Assembly (NCBI GenBank): GCA_037975125.1
Contig: CM075853.1
Coordinates: forward strand, 88,300,859-88,364,858
Length of the DNA: 64,000 nucleotides
DNA from: Latrodectus hesperus
Taxonomy: Eukaryota > Arthropoda > Arachnida > Araneae > Theridiidae
Reading direction: 5' to 3'
The position numbers and the translations under genes were made by a program. Shown one piece after another: positions 10,989-24,010 of this stretch (positions are counted from its first letter, which is position 1; every line of letters begins with the position of its first letter). The notes beneath the pieces are model-generated. The model saw only the letters and a program-made list of their open reading frames with translations, was not told the origin of the DNA and made no database searches.

Positions 10989-11985
10989 AATGATAATAAT
11001 AACTTTGGTAATAGCATTACCAAAGAGCACCTTCCCACCCGAAGGTATACGGTGGAGAACGTCGTCGGACTGTAATCATGGAGGGAACCCAGGCTCAGCA
11101 CTTGGCCAGGGCGTGGGAGTAGAGCTCTTGTGGACTGTCCAAACCGAAGGGGCAAAAGGGGTTCTGTTGGGACTCACTGTGGCTGGTAGAGGGCCTGATG
11201 GCCTTAATTGAGAAAGATACAGCACAAAACATATGTACAAGGAAGGAGGAGATGGAGGTTAGTCAGTGAGCTGAAGGAGGAGTTCAGCCTGCAGAATTTC
11301 CTTGGCACCTTTCATGAATTCTTTAAGAGGGAGGAGCTACTTGATGTGTAGTTGGTGGAAGTTCTTGGGAAAGGTTTTTTCCCGAAGGTTGGAGTAGCGG
11401 CTACAGTGGAAGAGAAGGTGCTCCGGATCATGTACATCGCCGTCATGTGGACAGACATCTGATTGCCCATGGAATCTGCTGCGATAGGTGCCGAAGATTC
11501 CATGCCCGGTTAGAAGCTGGTTTAGGAAGAAATCCCCTTGTAGTCTTTTCCGTGAAACTTTCGGGAAGAGTTCAAAGAGTCTCCTGGATTTGTTGGAGGT
11601 CTCCCATCTGTGCTGCCACATAGAAGTCTCGTGCTCGATGGTAAGTGTCCGGAACTGCTGTTTGCTGAGTTTAACAGTGATGTCAATGTTGTCTAATTGG
11701 GTGGCCTGCTTCGCTGCAACGTCTGCTGCTTCATTTTGGGTGATACCAATATGAGCCTTGACCCAGTGCAAGGCGAATTGTCTCTCTCGTCCTTTGCAGA
11801 TCTCGACAATCTCTTGTATTGTATCACTTGAGTCTTGCCTTCCAGCCAACGCCAAGAGTACTGACCTAGAGTCTGTGTGGATGTGGCATTTCTGGTAATC
11901 TTGGGAGATCGCGTGCTTGATGGTTAGCAGGGTTGCGGTTGCTTCTGCCTCAAACACTGAAGCCGTGTTATTAAGTCGGTAATAA
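10989..11985 (-). mobile_element. R1/LOA-like LINE, 5'-truncated 3' end
   Basis: On the minus strand the copy starts inside the RNase H domain at about 11985, next to a (TAA)n-like tract. It continues to the ORF2 stop near 11337, a GC-richer 3' UTR of about 340 bp, and an end with TTATTATTATC followed by an A-run. GC content is clearly higher than the surroundings. Confidence 0.8.
11337..11985 (-). pseudogene. LINE ORF2 fragment: RNase H and C-terminal domain
   Basis: The frame reads RLNNTASVFEAEATATLLTI, then IHTDSRSVLLALAG, then HWVKAHIGITQNEAADVAAK. These are the E, D and N-E-x-x-D catalytic blocks of LINE RNase H. The C-terminal part has LTGHGIFGTYRSRF and a degenerate Cys motif (C-P-H-D-G-x5-PEHLLFHC). 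The upstream Met and hydrophobic leader of the open frame come from flanking AT-rich DNA, not from the element. The frame is open over about 210 residues, so the copy is not very old. Confidence 0.85.
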
Positions 11986-12010
11986 TATAATAATAATAAT
12001 AATATAATAC

Positions 12011-12539
12011 TGTACCTAAATGCAATGAGTGCATTTATTTTCATTTGCACTGAAATGTAAGGACGCGAATTGAATCTCATGAAAATGAATGCTCATCCGA
12101 TTTTAATCTTCTCTCCAAATTTGAGAAATATTCACGTGGAGTTTATTCTGAGCAGAATCGAGCGCCTTGAACAATATCTGATTTTATATTGGGGGATAAA
12201 AAGGACAAAAATTAAAAAAGGTTTTAACATTTCAATTCATAATTTTATAAGTTTGGATGTTTCAAAATGTCTTACCATAAATTCTTTGCAGATTCAATTT
12301 TTACCTGTTTCCAACTAACGAAGGAAACAAAGCTATTGCCATCTGTAACCTCACGAAGCTTTTTTTTTTTTCTCGTCCAAAAGATTTTACGCATTCATTT
12401 GGATTCCTCTCTTTGATATCGGCGGAATACCATCAAGAATGTACCCTACTTACAAATAAAATCTCACTTGAAGGGGTTCTGTCTGATAATATTTCTTTTC
12501 ACTCATTTCCAATGTACACATTTAAATAATATCTTTATT
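12011..12539. other. AT-rich non-coding stretch
   Basis: I see no recognisable feature. A short unsupported open frame lies at 12070-12318. Confidence 0.4.
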
Positions 12540-13030
12540 TGTCAAATGTACAGAATATTTACCAAAGTATATGAACTTGAATAAAATTAAGATATTTTAA
12601 TCCAAAAAATATCATTCATTGATAAAAAGTTTAAATGCAAAATATTCAGTGTATATATAGATTTGAATAAAGAAATTTAATTTAGAAAAAATCTTTGATA
12701 AGTAAAAACATTTACATTGAGAATATTCAGGATAATATATCCAAACTGATTAATTTAAGCAAGTTTAATTAAAAAATTATATTTCATCATGAAACTCTTA
12801 TTTACAGAAATATTCAACATAATATCTAATGAAGTTTAATTTAAAAATAACTTTTTATCATTAAAAACATTTGCTTACAGAATGTTAATCGTAATATCTG
12901 AACTTGAATAAATTCCACGCGTTAAATTCCTAAATTACATCATTCATCATTAAAACTTTTGTTTACAGAATATTCATCATAATATCTAAACTTGAATAAT
13001 TTAAGCAAGTTTAATTTGCTAAATCTGAAT
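12540..13030. repeat. Decayed tandem repeat, about 75-95 bp period, six units
   Basis: The phrase ACAGAATATTCA..ATAATATCTAAACTTGAATAA, in variants, recurs near 12550, 12640, 12720, 12805, 12880 and 12970. It is followed each time by AAGTTTAATTT and a CATCATTAAAA-type stretch. The units have diverged strongly and differ in length. Confidence 0.65.
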
Positions 13031-14190
13031 ACAGTTGGAATAGAAAATTTTCTTTTGGTTAATTTAAAACGCAGTTTTCAATAGCATGAAACTGTTGAAA
13101 ATAATAAAATTATTGAAAATAACAGTAAAATACCCTTAAAACTTTTAATTTTATAACTCAATATTTCACTTAAAATATTTTTAGTTTTAAGTAACAAATA
13201 AACAAACTTTTGAGTTAAAAACTAATGCAGAATTCACGAAAAATATATTTTATACAATAATTTAGATTTATTTTAAATACAAAAAATTTCAGTATCAAAC
13301 CAACACAAAAAGTTTTCTTGATAATAGAGGATTCATCAGTGCGAAAGAAAAATATTTTCTGCATGCATAAAGTTGACAGATACTTTTATTAATCTGTAAA
13401 AACAACTAGATACGTTGATCCAACAATTCATTTTTATGGACCCTAAAAAGTTTTTTATATAATACCATCATTATTCTCTCAGCTAATTTCTCTTACTGAA
13501 TAATTTAATCTTCTTTAAGCTTGTCACAGAAAATGTTTTGCCAAAGAAACAGCTTGGAATACCTTCGTAATGCGTTTCCATTTACTTTCCAGGTACATTC
13601 AATTTAACTTTCACCAATAGTATTTTTCAATTTAAGGAAAAATACTTTAAAAGATTTCTTTTGAAGATTTTACGGTATTTTTTGATATAAGGTAATAAGA
13701 TATATACCTTTTTAAAAGGCATATACCTTATAGAAAGCAAAATATTTCTTAAATAAAGATTTAATGAACATAATGTTGTTCAGACATGAAAAATAAAATC
13801 TTATATAGTATTCAGCATAAAAGTTTATTTATTTTCTTAAGTATATATGTTCACATAGAATATAATTTTTAATGGTTTAAAAGATAAGTTTGCTTTGTAT
13901 ATTACTAGCTAAAAAATTAATTCATTTTTTTATTGCAGAACAGTTACTAATTTATATTCTATTTAATATTCACAGGTAAATTATTATATATAATGTATGA
14001 TTTACCAAAAAAATTAACTGTTAATTTCTAAATAGTTAATTTTTTAAAACTAATTTTTTATTAATAGAAACATTTTTTACAATGAATTCTTGAAAATAAA
14101 AAAATGTTTTTATTTTAGTTACGTAAATGAATGCAAAATGCTTAAAGTATAGTTATTATTGATTAAATACATGGTTATCATACTATTAAT
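13031..14190. other. AT-rich non-coding stretch
   Basis: No gene or clear repeat was recognised. Confidence 0.5.
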
Positions 14191-14460
14191 TTACATATTA
14201 GATTTCTTAAATGTAACTTGGTTCTTATGTATAATTCTGTGGATTATTCTCGTGAAAAAACAAAGTCACCATTTGTTGAGAAAAAAATGTCCTCGTTTTA
14301 TTAAAGTTAATGAATGCGATGCATTTGAAGTTTTTTTATTAAAACAATAATTATTTATTAAAACAATAATTATCCTAGTTTCACTTAAACATTAAATTTC
14401 TTAAATGTAGCTTGGTACTCTTGCTTTATCCATTTGATTATTCTGTGGACGAGAAAAAAA
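14191..14460. repeat. Local duplication with a 19-bp tandem repeat
   Basis: TTTCTTAAATGTAACTTGG...ATTATTCTGTGGA occurs near 14200-14270 and again, diverged, near 14395-14450. Between them TTATTAAAACAATAATTAT is present twice in tandem at about 14336-14373. Confidence 0.65.
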
Positions 14461-14543
14461 TCCTCAATTGTTGCAATTCAGTAATCTGAACTATCTCATA
14501 AGCAAGCTAATTTTAAATTAATGCTTACGAGTTTCGGGATTAT

Positions 14544-16208
<1,665 letters not shown>

Positions 16209-16220
16209 TATTCAATTGAT

Positions 16221-17010
16221 CTTCTTCTTCTTCTTAGAATTGGGTTTGTATGTCATTGGGCACCTCTGCTTTTATCAGCATTTTGTACCATTAACTCCAA
16301 ACCCAATGTTTCCTAGTTCCAGCTGCTCGGGTCATCCACTTTATTAATAAAGTCCGATAACCCTTTAATGGAGTCAAGATGTAACTCTCTAGTATGGATG
16401 ATGCCTAAAGAGGTTAATCTAGGGAGGGCAAGAGCCTCGCATTCATAAATGATATGCTCTGCCGTTTCCTCTTGCGTATGACATTTCCAGCAGATAGGGT
16501 CTTGCTGAAATAGTCCCATCTGGTCAGAGAGTCAGTCATACTAGGGATAGCTTCCTGACTTTCACCAGAAGATGGTTTGGAGGTCATTTCTACCTCAAGT
16601 GAAGGATTCATTACTGCCCCTTTAAAAGACAGCCTCTGAGTTCACTTGTCTTTTTCAGCAAGGTCAACTTCAGAGGCATCACCTGTAGATGCAGAAAGGA
16701 TTGTTATTCCTTGTGTCTTTTCAGCCACAAGATAACAATTTATAAGCTCAGGTAATATAAGTCCACCCAGCATTGCCTGAGATACTGGGCAAGGCAAATT
16801 ACTCTAGAAGTTTGCCAGGCAACTAGAGGCTCCGTTAAGACACCAATACCGCGGTGCCAATTAGCCCTAGGCACGGATCGCATAACACCAGGGTTTACGG
16901 GAGCTGGTTCGCGGCCTCTGATTCTATATTCAAGGCTATCCTGTCATTCCTACAGGACGTTCGGTGATCCACCGCCTACCGACGCGCCTGGTAGCTGCTC
17001 AGGCCCCAGG
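16221..17010 (-). mobile_element. Internally deleted LINE derivative, copy 2 (full length)
   Basis: This is the same unit as 1571-2361 in opposite orientation, 790 bp. It is flanked by its own perfect 12-bp duplication, TATTCAATTGAT, at 16209-16220 and 17011-17022. The minus strand starts CCTGGGGCCTGAGCAGC and ends with an AAG-repeat tail. It preserves the LINE C-terminal frame better than copy 1: GLFQQDPICWKCHTQEETAE, EHIIYECEALALPRLTSLGI (16313-16519). The C-x2-C...EHI-x3-C motif with ECEAL is typical of R1/LOA-like elements. The two copies look closely similar, which suggests fairly recent movement. Confidence 0.88.
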
Positions 17011-17022
17011 TATTCAATTGAT

Positions 17023-17569
17023 TGTCAGTGCTTGATTAATTTGCAAAACAGTACAAAAATTATAAATTCATAAACCAGTTTTTATAATTTTTGTTCATAT
17101 TCTAGTCTAGTAGTAATCTTTAAGCGCTTTATGTGCAATGATTATGTTGTCAACTATATAAAGGAAAATGTGAGGAAGCTCTCTTAAAAAGAATTTACGC
17201 ATTAAAAGGTTCAAAAACCATTACACTATTTCTTGAGAGTTATTTTTTCAATATCACAATAAAGAAAGATTATTGTAATAAGTTTTTCTCATTATTTATC
17301 AGCCTCGCGGTAATTATTTGACCTAATAACATACACTTAAGTAAGAATTTTAGATTTACTAGTTATTTGTGAAATATAAACAGGAGAAAATAATTAAATC
17401 TTCAAAATGTTTTTTAGACATGTGAAACTCTATGTCTACAGTCCATTAAATGTATGCATTGCATATTAAAACTAAATTAATATAGAAAAAATTTATGTAG
17501 TATTATATTTCCCTTTTCTATTTTGCTAGATTTTTATATGTGTTAAAAATTTATCTATATTAATCACAA
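17023..17569. other. AT-rich non-coding stretch
   Basis: I see nothing recognisable in this stretch. Confidence 0.5.
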
Positions 17570-18360
17570 AGTGGTCGTTACTTTTGTTCCAGTTGTTATC
17601 ATTATTACGTCGCTTTATTATAATTCTCGGTAAAAATATATTTGAGGGTGCCCCTTTGAGGGAGATTGGTGATTTTTGTTTGACGCCAATCATGGCGGCC
17701 AAAACACAATGAAATTTCGAAAATAATGCAGTAAGCACATAAAAAAAAAGAAAATGTACTGACTTTATTTTTCTGGAATATCCTCACTTTCAGGTACACA
17801 GAATTCTCTAATAGCACCTGCAGATATTGCTTAAATTTATCCTGAGAAGAAAATCAATCAGAACCGTGAATGGATTTCAGAATAACGTTTAGGGTTACCA
17901 TAAATAGAGCAACATCGCCCAGCTTGGCGATAAACTTGGCGAGAATTCAAGGGGCACCCTCAAGTATAGTCTAACCTAATTCTCATTGTTTAAAATATCC
18001 ATGATGTCAGATTACGTAACATCAACGTCACGCATAATTATTTACGACATCGTACTGAGACAGCGTTTTAAATACGACTCGTAGATGGATTTGATCCTTG
18101 CCTTCAAATTGCGTTATTCAACAAGGCGAAATACACCATCGAATGCCTGAGAATATTGTTGAATTTTATTAATAAAACGATTTCTTATATGAAGACCAAA
18201 GCATCGCTTTGGGAAGCTGCGTTTTCCATTGATTCAACTCATTAACAGCTTGACAATAGAACAGAAGAAAGAGCAAAATGAAAAAGACGAGATAAAACAT
18301 CCACTTATGGTTAGCTTAAATCGGTTAAGACGATTTAAATTTAAAAAAATTTCATTAAAT
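17570..18360 (+). repeat. Dispersed repeat X, copy 2, split by a MITE
   Basis: The left part (17570-17638) and the right part (17967-18360) match 5911-6330 continuously. The intervening 17639-17966 is absent from copy 1, so copy 1 shows the empty site. Confidence 0.75.
17641..17964. mobile_element. 324-bp MITE with TA target duplication
   Basis: The ends are inverted repeats of about 16 bp (TTGAGGGTGCCCCTT at the left, AAGGGGCACCCTCAA at the right), flanked by TA at 17639-17640 and 17965-17966. There is no coding capacity. The TA duplication and short size suggest a Tc1/mariner-type non-autonomous element. The uninterrupted relative at 5911-6330 confirms the insertion boundaries. Confidence 0.8.
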
Positions 18361-19371
18361 TATACTATTCTAAATTAATAATTCAATGCATTCCTCTCGA
18401 GTAGAAAAAAAAAACAGCTGGAGATGGAAAACGTGGCTGTTGTTTATATATTTTAATACGTTCCAGAGCAGACGTTTCGAGGTCCACGAAAATGGAATGC
18501 ATAAATAGAAATGTTATCTACCACAAGTCTATACTCGTATATGCAATTCTAGTTTATTTTTCTCTTCATTTAAGTATGCTAACGATAAATACTAATTCAC
18601 ATCGAGGATTATTTTGCGCATTTCTCAAGATGAATCGTAATTCACGCAACTTCCCCTAGAAAGTAAGCAGACAATTTCGTCCACGAGAATCCGATGATGT
18701 CATATGCAAATGTCTAATTGCAATATTTGTTAACAATCTCTTTCAAATCCTATGATTAATGACTAGCTCACACCAACATTAAAATTATATCATACTTGTC
18801 TGTTAATTATTTATATATTTTAATTTTTGGAAAATAATCACACATTTTGTCCCTCTGATGCAGCTGTTTGTGGTTTCTCAAAACTCATTTTTCCCTAGAA
18901 ACCCAAGAAATCAGGCTTTAATATGGCAATCGTGAGTCCAAATCTCTGTTCAATCAAGTAAATGAATTCAGTGGTCGGAGCTGTTACTAAAATTTCAGAG
19001 TTTCAAACGAACAGACAGACATTAATGACAATTACATAATTTTGACATAATTGAATGCTATGTTCATTTCTATTGTATAAAACATCTGTTTTCAATATTT
19101 TACACGAATGTTATAAACTTAAATGACATAGAATAATAAAACTGCCTTGGAAAAACAAGTCTACAGAAGATAGTTTATATCTAATACTTGAGAGAGATGC
19201 ATTTTTTAGGTACTTGAATTTTCGCATTTATGAATCTGTTCTCATCTTTAAGGATTTGTTTACATTTTTCAATAATTTTTAATTATAAAACATTTTAATA
19301 ATTTTGCTTGAAACTTATTTGCACGAAGCCATCAAAAAGTTAAATAGCTTTACACTTAAATGAGATTAAAT
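18361..19371. other. AT-rich non-coding stretch
   Basis: No recognisable gene was seen. Confidence 0.5.
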
Positions 19372-19382
19372 AATTCGTTTCC

Positions 19383-19661
19383 CGCCGACCGATGGTTGAG
19401 TGGTTATTGTTACTGACTCCTAGGCAGTTAGTCCTGGGTTCGAATCCGGCATAGATGTTTCGTTTTCTCTGTGTCCATTCTCCTGAGATGATATATGAAT
19501 GTGACCCACTCCATAGACGGGTTTGTGGTGGTCTGTCGTGGATAATGCCTCCCTGACTGGGCTCGCAGGTGACCACCGGGTAACGAAGAATGAGTAACTG
19601 TTTCCTGTCTTGTCGAGGGGAAGGGTCAGTCACTCAGTGCCCACCGTTATCAAAAAAAAAA
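19383..19661 (+). mobile_element. tRNA-derived SINE (family B), intact-length copy
   Basis: The A-box region is GATGGTTGAGTGGTTA and the B box is GGTTCGAATCC. The body ends TGCCCACCGTTAT plus an A-run, the same tail as the copy at 3114-3610. The flanks AATTCGTTTC and AATTAGTTTC form a duplication with one mismatch. Confidence 0.88.
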
Positions 19662-19671
19662 AATTAGTTTC

Positions 19672-21282
19672 TTTTATGTGTGTGGATTGAAAATTCCCTC
19701 AGTAAATACGTCACGCAAAATCAGTTGAACTAAATCTAAATTTATTTCAGGTTTATTTAAATTATGGAATTAAATTTAATAACTGCACACACATCAGTAC
19801 ATAACATAGAGTTAATAAAACTGAATTCTGAAGAAAGAGCATGGCGGTAAGTTAAATGCAATAGATGGAGCTCATAATCTTTTTCTATGAAACAAAGCGC
19901 CAATAATTTTATGTTGTTGACTAAATAATTTTAAATCGTAGTTAAATATTCAAGCATGTCAAAAATTTGCTTCCGCAAATATTTAATCACAAATTTTGCG
20001 TTAATAAGAATTTTTTATTTTAACATCTCTTGACAAATTATAAATTGGTTTGATAATTTTTTTACACGTATTTCTTCATTTTAAGAAACAAGAATTAATC
20101 ATTATTTTCAATTATTTTTTAAATGCGTTATTTAATATAAACAATTTTCTAAAAATAAAATTAATTATAAAAACAATAATCCTTTACTATCAAAAATTTT
20201 TTCTATTTTTTTTAGCAAAACTCGTTTTATTCATTTATTTTTTATAAGAAACACATTATTTAAAACTTCATCATTTCTTATTGAAAATTATTTAAATACA
20301 TTTTTTAGCGTAAACATCTTTGTAAAGATTAAATAAATTGGTTAAAATAAAAGAAACTTTTTGTCATTAAAAGTGAGATCTCTTACTGTTTTATGGAAAA
20401 ACTTATTTTATTTATTTCGCTTAATAAGAAAAGCATTATAAAATGTTGCGTTTCATACTAAACGAAAAAATTTTTCTTAAAAAATTTTCAGTTTGCATTA
20501 AGTAATTCAAGATAATGTTTACAAGGCAATATCACAACTATTTCTTTGGTTGATTTAAATTTAAGAAAAATAATACACTCAAATATGTTTTGTGCAGCAA
20601 AATTACAAAAAAGAAAGTGCCCAAGACTTGAGGAGTGCAATTATTAGAAAAGTTTTCGCACGTATTTATTTTGTCTGGTGAAATCAAAGTGTTTCACGTA
20701 GAAAATAATAGCTCAGCACCTTTTAGGAAACAAGGTGCACTCAGAACCGGAAAAGCCAAGCAGAAAAGCGAAAGTAACGGAAAAATCAGTTAAATGAAAC
20801 AGAAGTTAATATAGTAAAGAAAGCAAAAAAGCTAAATTTATGAAAATGAAGCAAAAATATTTCAAATGAAAGATAAATGAATATAGTGAAGAAAATTTTA
20901 TAGACCAGTACCGAACTAGGAACTTGAAAACACCGGATATGTAAAAGTAGTTTCTAATGGGTAACAATGCACCCGTAATGTATGGGAGGCGCAATTGTTT
21001 ATATGTGAATAAATACATATGAAAATTCTAAAAAGCTGAATGGCCGATCAAATTATTTAATTTTTGTATAGATAATTTCCTCAGTTATGTTACATTTTGA
21101 CTAAAATTTTCATGACTACGCAAAAATATTCAAACTAAACAAACTATTCTAAATTTTCAAACTACACAAAAATATTGCACAAATAAAATATCGCTCGAAA
21201 ACAGGCTATGAGTGTAAACTTTGAAATTTATTTCCAAACCAAGTAAATGATTAATAATAATTAATGAAGCAAAAGGACTTAC
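19672..21282 (-). other. Start of the intron downstream of the NCX exon
   Basis: This lies directly after the splice donor at 21281-21282. It is AT-rich with faint internal repetition (CATTTATTT...AATAAGAAA near 20220-20265 and 20400-20445). I found no exon here. The intron probably continues leftwards through the whole window. Confidence 0.5.
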
Positions 21283-23017
21283 CCGTTTTCGTTGTTTTCA
21301 AAGACAAGTATTCCTTCGACGTGTTTATAATCTCTTCCATGCTTGGCACTTCCTTCCAGTGTCCTGAACGGGATGATAACCCTTCCTCTGGCACCGCTGT
21401 AGCGCGCCACTCTCAGCCGAAACTCTCCAACTGACTCAGGGACTTCCTGAGCCACGTCTTGGAAGCCAAACACACCGCTGTGGTCGTCATCCAGAATCAT
21501 AACTGTAGCGATACAGGGGGTGGTCAGCTCCAGGGGTAGTCTCGGAGGACCGAGCTGACCAGGTGAGCCATTCATGGCCCTCATCGGAATGGCATCTGGT
21601 TGGTTCAGATACCTCGGGTTGCTCAGTCGAACGTAGAAGTGCTCATCCTCTTCGAATATGTCGTCGTCGATGACTGTGATAAAGATTTGCTGCTGTGCTT
21701 CCCCAGGGCGAAAAATAATCGTTCCAGCCAGAGGTTCGTAGTCTGAACCCGCCTCCGCAGTCCCGTCTTCCGTCTCGAAGTCGACGCACACCGAGTGGGA
21801 GACGTCCCCCGACCGGACGACGGTGACCGCGAACTGACCCACGCTCTCCATGACTGTGTAATGCGCTGGGTTAAAATATATACGGCAGACGTCATCCTTT
21901 ATGGTCTCTTTGGACTCTTCTTTCTCAGCTTCCGGCTTCTCCAGCTTCTTCTTCAGCAGATTTCCTCCACCCGTCAGCTTCTTGGTCGCTTGAAGGCGGT
22001 AGAACGCTCTGCTCTTGGGACCTTTCTCTAAAATCTCTTCTCTGGCCATCAGTTCCAACTCTTCCATCGATTTCTCAGGATTCTTGCGCCGGAGCTCCCT
22101 TAGCAGCTGGATGTATTCCCTCCTGTGCTCTTCAAACTCCTTGACTTCCTCGTTCTCTTCCTCTTCGAAAACCTTGAGGCCGTTGCTGACGGTAGTTTTG
22201 ACGCCTTGAGTTCCCATCTCAACGGCGTCAGTCGATTCTCCACCCTCTCCTCCTACAATAACCCCTCTCTTGTTCATCCTGTACTTTTTAGAGAGGTACT
22301 TGTAGATGAGAAGCCTCCGATCCGCTATGTAAGCGGTCAGGACAGTCGTCGGAAAGAAGAGGAAGGTTACTATACCTTCCCACACCTCAATAACCCCATA
22401 GGAAGACCATGTTAAGATGAGGTACAGCCATATATAAGCGAAAACGCTCCACGTCATCGTCACGAAGAACACTCTGAGATGCTTGATTTTCCTGTGGTCG
22501 TGACTTGGAATAGACCAGACACAAATGGCGATGATGACAAACATGTTGAAAGCCGCGCTGCCCACAATCGTGCCTGGGCCTAGATCCCCCGCTTGGAACC
22601 CCTGACCGGTGACTTCGATGACGGACAGCAGGATCTCCGGAGCCGAAGACCCCAGGGCCATGAGTGTGAGGTTTGACACTGTTTCGTTCCAAATACGCAC
22701 GCTTATTGTCTGCGTCTCGCCGTTTGGCTTCTTTATAACCACCTCCTTTTCTTTCGAAGTTATGACTTCTATAGCAGCCATAAACCGATCAGCTATAATA
22801 GAAACACCGACGAAAATGTACACCAAGGCAATGAAGTAAATTATACCTCTGGCGACGACGTCTCCTTTACTCAGGTTCGTGGTTGGGGTCCACTTGGGCA
22901 AAATCAATCCGTCTTTACACTGGGAGTAGTTCGAAGCTTCAACCGCATGAGTGATGCTGACTGTGAGAATTGTTATACAAATTAACGATGCAGCCATAGT
23001 TAAATTATTGACATCAA
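21283..23017 (-). CDS. Calx/NCX: Sodium/calcium exchanger, first coding exon (partial gene)
   Basis: Coding runs from ATG at 22997 down to 21283 (571 codons plus two bases) and is followed by GTAAGT, so the exon ends in phase 2. An AACAG acceptor precedes it, giving about 20 bp of 5' UTR in this exon. NCX proteins sit in the plasma membrane and export Ca2+ against Na+ entry. Visible parts: signal peptide (1-19), membrane segments at about 50-68, 104-130, 141-161, 176-196 and 206-226, the alpha-1 repeat with GSSAPE at 116-121, and a basic XIP-like segment at 227-246 (RRLLIYKYLSKKYRMNKRGV). Ca-binding domain 1 is at about 370-507 with acidic ligand clusters (E384, D419, DDD 444-446, DDD 503-505). 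Domain 2 starts at about 508 and is cut by the exon end. Such a large exon covering this region is also usual in vertebrates. The frame is intact, so the gene is probably functional. The alpha-2 repeat exons are not in the window. Confidence 0.96.
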
Positions 23018-23879
23018 CTGTTAATTTAGGTCAAGAGATTTTGAAAATTTAGCATAATATATTTTCAATTTTCAATCTGTCGTAAATAATTAACAATAAA
23101 TTTAACAAGTATTTTAGTGCGAGAAAGAAATTCATTCTTTCAAAATTTAATATGTACTAGTGAAGAAAGATTATCTATTTTTATAGGTAAATTTAGATTA
23201 CTTTAAATTGTCAAAATTGAGAATGTTAATCATTATATTAGGAACACTTTCTAAAAATTATGTGAATTAAAAAAGTGAGGTTTTCAAATTTTATGTAAAA
23301 AAAAATACCAAATCAAGTACCTAAAAAATAAATATCACCAATTAAATAATGAATAGTAAATTCACCAAAATTTCTTTTAGAAAATTTTAATTTTTTAAAG
23401 AGTGTTTTCTTAATATCCATTAAAATGAAAATTAGATTAAAATTTTTCTCAATTTCAGAAATGAAGTTATAAAAATAACTAAAAATACAACTTATTTCAT
23501 AGAAATAACCCAATTAAAAATATATTTTTACAAAATAATTCCTTCGAAAAAATATTTGCTTTTAAAAGAATTACTCTAATCAAAGTTTTAATTACTTTAA
23601 TTTATAATTATGCATGATTCATTCATTTTCAAATTGAAATTTGCAGTAAGACGAATTTCTTAAAAAATATGTCATTAAAGTTTGACGTAAATGATTTCTG
23701 ATTTGGTAAATTTCATTTACATGCTCTCTTTTATTCTTGACTTTAAAATTTTTTTCATATAATCCTAATTAGTAAATTGTTATTGGAATGTTTGTTCAGA
23801 AAAAACATTCCTTTTAAATTTTCTCAAATAAAACTCGTGCTAGTTAGCGTGAATGAAACATTGCTTAAAAGTATTTCAC
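23018..23879 (-). other. AT-rich stretch upstream of the NCX exon
   Basis: This is probably an intron between an upstream untranslated exon and the coding exon. No feature is recognisable except the acceptor at 23018-23020. Confidence 0.45.
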
Positions 23880-24010
23880 GGAGAAATGATTTGGCTGAGC
23901 TAATGATGGAAAGAACGTTTCTTATGACAGTAGAAGGTGTGTGGCCCCTCTCTTCATGCAGAAGACCTCCTTCCTCTTCTTTTCTTATAATGGATAAATC
24001 AACAAGTGGT
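23880..24010 (-). other. Candidate exon of unknown identity
   Basis: On the minus strand a pyrimidine-rich tract and TTTTCAG precede ACCACTTG. A 131-bp GC-richer segment follows, then GTGAAAT as a possible donor. One frame is open and reads PLVDLSIIRKEEEGGLLHEE, then RGHTPSTVIRNVLSIISSAK. I do not recognise it. It could be a 5' untranslated exon of the exchanger gene, an exon of another gene, or chance. Confidence 0.22.

Noticed and set aside
21623..22692. Other open frames on both strands inside the exchanger exon
   Set aside because: They are shadow frames of the exchanger coding sequence.
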